Below, one piece after another: positions 1-8,833 of a stretch of 64,000 nt of DNA. The position numbers were made by a program, and so were the translations under genes. Location: positions 1,660,025 through 1,724,024 of the forward strand of contig JARWMV010000237.1 in the NCBI GenBank assembly GCA_030998015.1, read 5' to 3'. The notes under the pieces were generated by a model. It ran no database searches and was not told the origin of the DNA. It saw only the letters and a program-made list of their open reading frames with translations. Numbering within the stretch: the first letter of the stretch is position 1; each line of letters opens with the position of its first letter. Origin of the DNA: Ceratorhiza oryzae-sativae. Its lineage: Eukaryota; Basidiomycota; Agaricomycetes; Cantharellales; Ceratobasidiaceae.

Positions 1-723
1 CACACTATATATTGGGCCATGCCTTGGCTTGGCATCTGGTTTTAAATCTATTTCCATATCCCACTTCCTATGGGGTGGTAACAGCTGGATGTCATCTTCT
101 TCAGCAAATATTTTCTTGAACTCCCTGTATTTGGTTGGGAGGGAATCTAAAGAATCCAACTGGAGCTCCTTGGGTTCGTTTGCTTGCACATGTAGGGGTT
201 TTGTAATGCAGTGTTTCAAGCATATTGGCAAGTTGAACTTCATATCTTTCCCCTCCCAATCAATGTCTGGGTTATGGAATTTGAGCCACGACATGCCCAG
301 AACTAGATCATTTTTGCCAACATTCACAATGTAGGCACTGAGGATCTCTCAGTGCTCTTGAATACACAACTCAAAGGTGCAGTAATGGGTCACAGACCCA
401 GAGTCTATCTCCCTTCCATTGATTACCCTCAGTTTCTTGGGTGTTTTTAGGATGACGGTAGGAATACAGTATTGTTTAACCAAATCTTCATGTATAAATA
501 CTGACGTGGCCCCTGAGTCAATCATGGCCCATCCATTGAATTTTTTCATGTTATATGCAGACTTGCATTTGGGGGTTATGCGCAGAGGGAATGCATGAAA
601 GAAAAACTGTAGTTGTGATTGGTTTCCTAACAACATACATTCCATTTCCATATTTTTATTTTCATTATGCGCATTTTGTAACATAGCACCCAAGACCGCC
701 CCCCTGGCATGGTTTGAGCTCAT
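1..723 (-). pseudogene. pol fragment: aspartic protease and start of reverse transcriptase
   Basis: The ORF at 723-349 contains the retropepsin motif WAMIDSGATSVFI; the DSG aspartate is the catalytic residue that cleaves the polyprotein. It ends in TGA at 349. The same frame continues without further stops to the left edge as YIVNVGKNDLVLGMSWL and later LLPPHRKWDMEIDL, the linker and first conserved block of a Ty3-type RT. The single TGA therefore looks like a nonsense mutation within pol. The pol ATG overlaps the gag stop (ATGA at 720-723), so pol lies in the -1 frame relative to gag. The gene is cut by the window edge. Confidence 0.85.
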
Positions 724-2107
724 TCTTTTACTGACTCATTGTCAGTTGTTTCTACATCCTCAACCACTGCCTCGTATCCTGACATCTTAGCTGAGGGGCA
801 TTTGGCTGCAATATGACCCCGTCCTCCACAGTTATAGCAGGTGTTTGTCCCCTTTCCTTTTCCTGCACTATCCAGATCCATTGCGTCTGGATCCTTTGCC
901 TTGGGGGCTGCTGGTGGATGGTTATCCTTCTTTATGTCCTTGAAGGATTCTTGTATGTTGGCATTGCTGCCATTGTAGCGGACAGTTGGAACTGTGAAAC
1001 CCTTCGCATTGGGCCCAATGGCCACAATCTGGCCTTTTACAGCTCTCCCGTCCTTAATCTTATATATCCGTTCCCCATTTTTGAATTTCTCCTTTTGGGG
1101 AGTGCTTTGGGGGTTATTGGTCGGCCTACTGGATGAGGCATTGCTGCTGGGCTTGTTACTCCCATGAGACGTTCATTTGCTACCAAACAAGATGAGGTGG
1201 TGGTCAATTTCCAGGGCTTGCTGAGTGAGTTGGGCAAAGGTTTTGGTGCAGGGGTCATAGTTTTGGGCCACCATGCTATCTGTTACATCTGACGATAGAC
1301 CATCATAGAACTGATCACGCATGGCAGCATCGTTGTAGTTGAGACCTGTGGAATATAGGTTGAATAAGGTGAGGTAATCCTGAACTGTCTTGGATTGTTT
1401 CAGTTTCTGCCACTTGTCGCAGTTATTTTTGGTGCGATTCAGGTCTCCATAACAGGTAGTAAATTCTTGCCAGAACAGATTGGCATCATGAAGCCAGGGG
1501 ATCACAGTTCCAGGGTTAAAATTTTGAATTCTTCATACGAGTTGACCCATTTGGCTGCTGATCCTTCAAGATAGGATGTGATAAATGCGACCACTTGGTC
1601 AGCTGAGTGCCCACTCATATTTGTATTGATGTATCAGGCACATGCAATCCTGAATGAGATGGCTTCCTCATGCTTTGTGCCATCAAACTTTTGGGGAGCC
1701 GCCATCTTGACTTTTACAGCTGATCCGCCAGTGGTAGCAGTAGCTGTTGGCTGTGGTTGGGTCACACCAGTGGTTGGTTGTGCTTGGGTGGCACCTGAGC
1801 CACCTGATGAGGTGTTTATTTGTGCTTCAATGCATGTGATAGATGTTTGAAGTATTGCTAACATGCCCACAAGGTTATTGACACTGGTGGCCAGTCCGGC
1901 CACATCGGCATCTATTTTTGTCTGGTTGGTGGTGAGTTTTGCTTTGAGCGTATCTGTGTACATCTTATTGTTATGTTCTACATCTCCAATGTCATTTTGG
2001 AGGTTGTTGGTTCGTTCTTGTAATTCATCCATTGACTGGAGCATATAGATGACCTTTTCCCCATCAGACATATTTGCCCAAGCAGGGGTAGAGGGTTGTG
2101 ACGCCAT
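720..2107 (-). pseudogene. gag polyprotein with CCHC zinc knuckle, frame-broken
   Basis: Three minus-strand pieces make up gag. At 2107-1634 is an N-terminal part rich in Asn/Gln with a helical start (MSDGEKVIYMLQSMDELQ). At 1505-1173 is the capsid-like region with WQEFTTCYGDLNRTKNN and LFNLYSTGLNYND. At 1025-720 is a nucleocapsid with the zinc knuckle CYNCGGRGHIAAKC. An in-frame TGA follows position 1634, where the reading resumes as YINTNMSGHSADQVVAFITS, and frame shifts separate the later parts. The set is typical of fungal Ty3/gypsy gag, which packages the RNA in virus-like particles. Broken frames mean it is not functional as read. Confidence 0.8.
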
Positions 2108-2317
2108 TTCAGAGAAGATTTGGTAAAATTCTAAAGACGACAGAGATGATAAGGAAGTACAGGGAATTGGGAATTGTTTTGATAGTAGAGGATTTCTGTT
2201 CCCTGCACAAGTCTATAAACTTCAAAGTTTCTGATTCCCGCGAACCTTAACCAAGTATCGTCCAGGTCCCAACTTTTGGTGTCTTGGCAACAATATGGGC
2301 ACTCCACCCTCTTCAGT

Positions 2318-3143
2318 TTAGTTTGGTCCTGAAGGAGTGCTTCCTTGGGGAGAATTGATTTGGGCTGCTGGAAGGGGTGCTTCTTCCTGAGTTGGCAAGC
2401 CCGTGCCACTTAGAAAGGTAGGGTGAGGGAGGTCTGACAGTGTTGAGAAGATGGGGAAGGCGTACTTGTGGGGTTCAATTGTTTCTTGGACTATAGCTTC
2501 TAGTCTGAGATGGTCTTGGAGGAGGGATAGGTAGTCCTCCTGGTGTTTGTGCAAACGCTCAGTTAAGTATGCGCAACGGGCCTTGGCTTTGTGAAGTTTT
2601 TCACAGGTTTCTTTGTACTTATTCTGGTAATAATGGTACTTGTCTTGGAAATTTTTGATAGTGTTTAGCAGGTGATGGAGAAGCTGTTGGCCAAGGTTCT
2701 CCAGCTTATAGCTGGTTGTGGGGGATGGTGTAGTAGTAAAGGAATTTGTCCTTTTTAGGACAATAAGGGCAGCACACTGGGAAGGTGGCTCCGTTTGCCC
2801 AATGGCAGATTTTGCACTCAGGGGCACCTGGCTTGGTGACAAAGGCTTGTTGGGTGCATCCAACCTTTTGGGGGTGGACTTTGATAATTACTACTCAGTT
2901 GAAATCAATGTGCCCAGCTTCTTCAAGGATGCTTTTGACTGAGTTGAGGGTGAAGCAGTGGATCAACAGGTGTCCAAACCACCCACACAAATGGCAGCGC
3001 TGGTCTTCTGTAAAAGGTTGTGCCAGATTGTCAAGAACTTGACCTGATGTTGACGACAACAAGTCAGGTGATGAGAAAAATAGTAAGAAAAGAAAAGAAC
3101 TTGTATTCGACGAGAGGTCAAGTTCTTGAGGAGCCCTCTGCAA
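2318..3143 (-). pseudogene. Extra zinc-binding and coiled-coil ORF upstream of gag
   Basis: Between the presumed LTR and gag there is another degraded coding region. It begins with a knuckle-like CHLCGWFGHLLIHC (CX2CX4HX4C) near 3010. After one TGA at about 2895 the same frame continues with CKICHWAN...CCPYC, a C4-type cluster. After a frame change, 2863-2318 encodes a strongly helical segment (LLHHLLNTIKNFQDKYHYYQ, then YLTERLHKHQEDYLSLLQDH) that should form a coiled coil. A further CPYC occurs in another frame near 2295. I do not recognise the protein. An N-terminal gag extension or a separate accessory ORF of the element are both possible. Confidence 0.5.
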
Positions 3144-3300
3144 ACTTGACCTGGTTTATATACATAGTACAAGCCACATCATAACAAACAAGTCTGTACA
3201 GTGAGTCACAACTGATAAGAGATAGAAGCAGTAGAAGCAACTGCAGAACTGCGGAATTTCACATCAGAGTTGAAATACATCTTGGTTGTTGGTCTGGAAC
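3048..3300 (-). repeat. Possible 5' LTR of the gypsy element (outer edge uncertain)
   Basis: The inner edge probably lies at 3048, where TGTTGACGACAACA forms a short inverted repeat as LTR ends do. A TATA-like TATATAAA reads on the minus strand at about 3152-3160, in the right orientation to drive the element. No second LTR is in the window to confirm the edges, so the 3300 boundary is a guess. Confidence 0.35.
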
Positions 3301-3387
3301 ATCCCCTGAATCACATGACACAGATATACCATAAAAGGCAAGTATGTTTGAAGCTGGTCTCATAAAATGTAGTAAATCGAGAAAATA

Positions 3388-6300
3388 TTATAGAGTGGAT
3401 ATATGCATGTCAGTTTGTGACACTGCCAAGCTGTTTGTGGGAGCCAATACAGAGCTGGCTTGGGCAGGAGAAGCAGAAGTTGAGAAAGGGAGGCTTGTTT
3501 CAGGCACAGTGTGCTTTGAAGCAACAACCAACTGTTTGTTGTTGGAGGTTTCTAAGTCTGAGGGACCATTGGGGCTGCTCCAAGAGTGAGTAAGGAAGTT
3601 GTTTCTGAGCATTGAGAGAACCTGATCAGGGGGATTTGGGCTGTAATGGGAGCCAGTCTTGAGAGCCTATTTCACCAGCAGGTGAGCATAAACATCAATT
3701 AGCTAGCTTGTAAGTTGACTTACCAAGAGCCTAGCCCATAACTCCACACACTCCTCAGTGAGTGGAACATGTACAGGATCCCTTCCTGGAAGTGGAACAA
3801 TTCCACAATTCTTGTGGCAGGTCCTACACTTGGGGCATTGGTACTTGATGAACTCATAGGCATGCTGCTGTGGCAAACTTGTGTTTTATTTCTTGTTAGC
3901 CTGTCTCAAGTCAGCTAGCTAGAACATAGGGAAAATATGAGTAATAAAATACCTTTGACTTTGATCCTTCTCCCTGCTTGCCTTTGGTATTAGATTTTGA
4001 CTTGGCAAGGTCAACAATTGTGATCATATAAGTTTTGATTTTGTTAGTCAGCTGGTCATGCTGAGCTACCACCTGCACTCCCATCCCACATGCTGCCTCT
4101 AACTTTGCAACAGTTGCATCAACACCTTTGTGAGCTAGAGACACCACCCCCTGATAGTGAGCAATTGTTTTCAGATGACTTGGAAATGCAGACTTTTTTG
4201 CCCCTGGCATTCTGTCGGCACACTTCATGTTGCTGATTGATTTGTCCAGAAGTATGGCCATGTTGAGCTGGAATGCATTGTATTCAGTGTTGTGAGCAAC
4301 TTTGATTGTCTTGTGAGCACTGTCAATCTCAACAGCAAATGCCAAGTGAGTGATCTCAACCTTCATCTCTGTTCAAAAATGTCCATCAACTCATCAACTC
4401 AGCCAATTGTGATATGAGTCAAAAGGCCATACCATCAACTTTGTGTTCCTCCTCATGGTACTCATTGTACTCATCTTCATTTGAGTCTTCTCCATGCTCT
4501 ACTTCAGGCTGGGCTTTAGGTGGGAATAGCAATCCCAATAACTTCAGAGTCAACTTCAGGTGTGGCTTTGGGGGTTTGTCTTGTGTAGTTGTTTTCTTAG
4601 ACTTAGGCCCCAACAACTTTGACTTAGAAGGTTGCTGAGTCTTAGGCTGAGGTTGAGTCTTAGGATTTGGGGTTTCCATTTTCCTTGGCTGTCTGCACTT
4701 TGGTTTTGTGACAGGGGGAGTGTTTGATGGGGCTTGAGCAGTTGGTGGAACCTGGGACACCTTTCTAGAGCTCCAAGTCATATGTCAATTTCTGTTGCTG
4801 TAAGCTACAGGAATTTAGGTGTGTTCAGTTATTTGCATGTCTATCCTTTCTAATTTACTTACTTTTCTCAATCCCATCATCCCCTTTCTCCTTGGTCATT
4901 GATTCTGCTTCCAGTTCACTTGGCAGAACGTCAACAAACTTGATGCAGCTCTCCTGTGAATTGAAGTATTAGATTTCAATTGGGATAATATGAGAAAGGT
5001 TGCACATATGTTTGTGTTTGCTGTCAGAGGTTGTGGGGGTGGAAAAAAGAATGAACTGTCTGCTAGAGATGTCACCTGAGAAACATGCAGCTGGCATAGC
5101 AGTGTTCTGCAGGCAAAAATACCTGCAAATACCTGCTGCAGGGTGCAGGTGTGGGTGCAGGTATGGCCCAAAACCTGCAGGTAACCAGGCAGGTAACCTG
5201 TGGTAACCTGCAAACAAGTGCCTCCATACCCACAGATACCTGTGCAGTGAGAGCAGCAAGAATGGCTGCAAGAGTGGAATGAGGTAACACAAAAGTTGCC
5301 ACACTTGTTTTTAAATAGCACCATTAAAAAAATATAGTGAAAATCTAGCTTTCTAACTGCATATACAACATAGGCGATAAAAAATTTCTAAGGGAGGATT
5401 GCAAGCAAACATGTTCAGAAAATAATCCCCCCAAAGTGCAGACTAGTGGCCACTTTCAAAACTCACCAAATACTTAACATATATATATCATTAGATGCGC
5501 ATGAGTTAGGAGAGCTCAAATATACTTGTTTCAGCTTCATAGCATTACTGTAGCAAAAGCTATAGGGGAAATACAGGGGGGGAAACCCCTAACAGTCCAA
5601 AATCTACTAGTGAATCCCACTGTGCAAATGCTGCTCCCTCGTACTAGATAGATGCGATAGGTATAAGAGATGCTACCTACAAAATTTCTGCTCATTTGGA
5701 CAAGATTTAGAGGGTGAAACAGAGGAAGCATACCCCTTAGTACTGAAATTACACCTGAATCCCCTCTCCAGCATGTCTGAGGGAGTTTGAAGGTTTTCTG
5801 ATGATCCAGGTGGACTCAGAGCACCTTATTACTGTAGTAAAGTGACCTGTAATGCTCATCTACATGTCCATTTGGTGAGTTTGCTTGTCCTGACCCAGGG
5901 GAACTGGGCATCAGCTGGAAATCATGGGAGAGGGAGTGAGTTCACCTACATGGGACATAGTTATGAGTGCAATGCTATATAATATAGGGGTTTTCTAACA
6001 CTCTGAGTCCACTGGAACCATTATATTTGCTTGGAAATGCCTCCTTGACATTGAAATCAGGGTTGCACATATTTGGGGATGATTTTCCAGGACAAAAGCT
6101 GTGCAATCTCATGACTGGGATTTTTCGCACATGTGATACATATATGGTTGAAAAGCTGTGAATTTTGCGCACTTTATGAGTACATAGGCTAACAGTTGTG
6201 ATGAGTTTTGCAAAAGTGTCCCCCTTTTAATGGATTCACCTCCACACTGTTTGGACTGCAACAGGTGCTAGAATGTTTTGTACAGGATGTGTTATATCAT

Positions 6301-6703
6301 TAGAAATCTATGAATTTTTCCTATTTTATGGTATATACATTGTAAGCTTGCAGTGACACTTAACCATGGGTATACCTGCAATAGCAGGAATGCAGGTAAA
6401 ATGCCAGATACCACAGGTATACCAGCATACCAGCTGCAGTTGCAGGTGCAGGTGTGGGTAGGGGTCTTAGGGCACCAGTTACTGGCTGCAGGTGCAGGTA
6501 ACCAACAAATTTCTTGCCTGACATCTCTACTGTCTGCACAGTAAGTCAGATTGTGTGCTCCTTCAAACAGTATTGTCAAACTCACCTTCATCAACCTTGA
6601 TATCTCCCACCTTGATACCAGAATCAATTTCAGGAGCCCCCAACTGGTCTGAATCAATGAGTTTGTTGCTAGAAGCACACCTACACTTGGCTGGTGAAGC
6701 CTT
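3388..6703 (-). CDS. Unknown multi-exon protein with C4 zinc-like motif
   Basis: A spliced gene on the minus strand whose function I do not recognise. Exons: 6703-6586 (KASPAKCRCASSNKLIDS); about 4957-4865 (ESCIKFVDVLPSELEAES); up to 4433 (Pro/Lys-rich, then acidic); 4368-3953 (helical, DKSISNMKCADRMPGAKK); 3867-3724 (YQCPKCRTCHKNCG, a CX2CX2CX3C cluster that may bind zinc); 3666-3388 (Ser/Thr-rich tail). Introns 4369-4432, 3868-3952 and 3667-3723 are in frame with good GT-AG signals. The splices near 6585/4957 and 4865/4767 do not join cleanly, so a small exon may be missing, and no secure start codon was found. A non-autonomous hAT element sits in the long intron. Low-complexity composition and a transposon-rich setting suggest a lineage-specific repeated gene. 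Confidence 0.5.
5056..5063. repeat. Left target-site duplication of the hAT element
   Basis: CTGTCTGC, identical to 6530-6537, directly abuts the left inverted repeat. Confidence 0.85.
5064..6529. mobile_element. Non-autonomous hAT element (1466 bp)
   Basis: The ends read TAGAGATGTCA (5064-5074) and TGACATCTCTA (6519-6529), a perfect 11-bp terminal inverted repeat. It is flanked on both sides by the 8-bp direct repeat CTGTCTGC (5056-5063 and 6530-6537). An 8-bp duplication and a TAGAGATG-type terminus are the hallmarks of hAT elements. Both ends carry many CTGCAGGT-like subterminal repeats (about 5095-5215 and 6360-6500), as transposase binding regions often do. No transposase ORF is present. 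The element lies inside an intron of the minus-strand host gene. Confidence 0.88.
6530..6537. repeat. Right target-site duplication of the hAT element
   Basis: CTGTCTGC, identical to 5056-5063, directly follows the right inverted repeat. Confidence 0.85.
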
Positions 6704-7189
6704 CTGCTGAGTGGACAAGTTGTTCCACTTTCAAGTGTGACTTTTAGGCATTGAGGAAAGAGAAAACAAGACAGCTCTAGTATGCCTGGGAATGAGGTGT
6801 ATTCAAATGCCATTTACTGTGGGCCTACACCTAGTTTATATATCCCTCCTCACCCATTTTGGGGGCTATTTTTGATTATATAGCTTGGTTGATTTCATGT
6901 AAAAGGTGCCTGATATCCCCAAAGGCCCAGAGTGTCAATATCATATCCTATAGACTTGTTATACACCATTTATGTGGAGCCCAGCAGTGTCCATCCATCA
7001 GAGCTGGCCTGGGCCACCAAGAAGCCTGGACCTGTCTGGGCTCACTCTAAGGACTATTATTTTTACATGAGATTTTTTTGTGCCTACAAGCAATGTCAAA
7101 ACATCTTTTGATGTAATTTTATGAGGTGATTTGCATCTTCCAGGCAATTTTTTGTGTGACAGGTCAAATTGACAAGTTTTTTCTTGGTG

Positions 7190-7398
7190 CTTGGCAAGTA
7201 CTCTGGGAAATCTGTGGGTGCAATGAATCCAGGGGTTAGTTCATGTGTTCATGGCATGCAATGGATGTTCATGATAGAAATGAACCCATGTTCATTGCAT
7301 AAATTACATGCAATGAATGAATGAACTAACTCCTGGAATCATTGCACCTGATGAACATCAATTGCACCCATGGATTTCCCTGAGTACTTTTGCAATTT
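7190..7398. repeat. Palindromic MITE-like repeat, about 200 bp
   Basis: The left arm (GGTGCAATGAATCCAGGGGT from 7217) matches the reverse complement of the right arm (GGTGCAATGATTCCAGGAGT ending near 7348). An outer arm, AAGTACTCTGGGAAATC, pairs with AAGTACTCAGGGAAATC near 7390. The arms are about 90 bp with scattered mismatches. The whole can fold on itself as foldback MITEs do. No coding capacity. Confidence 0.65.
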
Positions 7399-7990
7399 GG
7401 TGTAATAAAAAAGATGTGCCCAAGCAAGAGCTTTTGGATGATGTGTGTTGAGGCAAAATTGGTTGCAAAATGGTTGAGTAAATGGTGAAATCACACCCCA
7501 AGCTGGAACATGACAGGCCCAGTCTTCAGTTCATGCCCTTAGGTGTTTTTGTGAAAGTATTAGTGCTTAATATCTTTTGCTATAGTTTAATTATTTTGTT
7601 TTAGTTGTATACAAACTGATATATCTAGTGCAAAAGTGGTATTTGCATGATACAAAACTTTTCCCCTGTGTCTGTTTGTATGCACATGACATGACCTTGT
7701 CTGATTGAAATTCCCTTGTTAGCTGGCACTTAAGTTATACCAGAGGTTTCCCTGATGAAATACAACACAGGAAAGCAAAAACAGAGTGGGAGACAAACAA
7801 CAACTCAGTAACAGAACAATCACAGGGAAGTGGAAAGTGACAGAATCTTTGAGGAAGTGACAAGGACCCAAAGGCCCTGCATTGTACCAAATAATTTTGA
7901 CATTTCAATAGAGGGAGAGCCTTTACAAAGTAGCCAGTGTGAGTCTGAGTGTAGGGGGCACTCTTGGAGCATGTGCCTCTCAAGAAAAAC

Positions 7991-8141
7991 TTAAGGTGTA
8001 ATGCAACAAGGGGGTGTAGTAATGGTTAAATTCCATGCAATGACACATAATTATCTGTTGTTATCCCATTACACCATTGTAATTTGGCATAATGATGTCA
8101 TTACTACACCCCCGTTTTCATTACCCCTCTTTACACCTAAT
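7991..8141. repeat. Palindromic MITE-like repeat, about 150 bp
   Basis: GGGGGTGTAGTAATG at 8010-8024 is perfectly inverted at 8099-8113. Outer arms TTAAGGTGTAAT (7991) and TTACACCTAA (8131) pair as well. The centre is AT-rich. A short inverted-repeat element without coding capacity; the target duplication was not resolved. Confidence 0.6.
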
Positions 8142-8779
8142 TACGCCCCCTTACCCCCACGGGTTTTTGCTGAGCTGATCATCTGGAGGGTGGTGTCGTC
8201 ACAGGGACACAAGGGGTCAGGAGAGTCGTCGAGATTGTATGAGTGGTGGCTTAGGTTGTAAGAGCCCGAGAAGCAGTGGCCGAGTAGAACTTGGACAAGG
8301 CGAGGTTGAACCTCGCGCCCTTTCCTCTCGGCCAACGTCACGGGATTCTGATTTTATCCCCCACTCAGGGCGCTTAAGCGTCGTGTGTCTCCCACTCCAA
8401 CTGATCTTCGATTTCTCACTATTAGACACATATATCTGGCCTTGATGATACCTAGCGGTTCACAATGGCCCATAAATCCGCTGGCAGAGATACTCAACGT
8501 GGGATATCTTCTAATCAATCCGGGTTGTTCTCGTGATTCGGGCTAATTGTCGCTTACGGTCGGAAGGTCTGGTCGGGCAGGTCCCACGCGGTGTTTCTTG
8601 TTCCCGCTGGAAATTTAGCACCTTCTTTCTGGGCCACAGACATTCGACCGCGTTGCACAATGTATTCGCTACCTGAAAGCGGGCTCGCTTGTTTTGTGAC
8701 CAAGTCTGACGATTCCAACTGAATTTCTTGGCTATATCGCGAATCAATGTCTTCCGCCTCTTCTTTATCGCTCGTCTAC

Positions 8780-8787
8780 TATAAAAG
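8780..8787 (+). promoter_or_regulatory. TATA box of the GH55 gene
   Basis: TATAAAAG lies 47 bp upstream of the chosen ATG at 8834, correctly spaced for a fungal core promoter with a short leader. Confidence 0.6.
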
Positions 8788-8833
8788 CGCGTCAGGTAGA
8801 GCTTAAATCCAGATCTCACTTACGTTTACTCGT

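Larger units (their letters stand above)
1..3300 (-). mobile_element. Decayed Ty3/gypsy LTR retrotransposon, 5' part
   Basis: A minus-strand LTR retrotransposon enters from the left edge. Going down in coordinate there are a possible LTR (from about 3048 outwards), a zinc/coiled-coil ORF, gag with a CCHC knuckle, an aspartic protease and the start of reverse transcriptase. Everything further in (rest of RT, RNase H, integrase, 3' LTR) lies outside the window. Reading frames break at about 2318, 1634, 1505 and 349, so this copy is not intact. Family placement rests on the order gag-protease-RT and the RT entry motif LLPPHRKWDMEIDLKPDA, typical of Ty3/gypsy. The outer LTR edge could not be fixed because the second LTR is missing. 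Confidence 0.85.
6814..8779. other. AT-rich intergenic region without a gene
   Basis: No ORF here has recognisable protein character. The region holds the two palindromic repeats annotated separately and, at its right end, the promoter of the GH55 gene. Confidence 0.6.

Noticed and set aside
29..334. Plus-strand ORF of 101 codons
   Set aside because: Antisense of the retrotransposon pol frame, which has clear RT sequence.
3048..3540. Longer LTR up to the CAACAACC near 3528
   Set aside because: Overlaps the coding exon 3666-3388 of the neighbouring gene; no second LTR to support it.
5072..5324. Cys/His-rich minus-strand ORFs
   Set aside because: Produced by CTGCAGGT-type subterminal repeats of the hAT element, not a protein.
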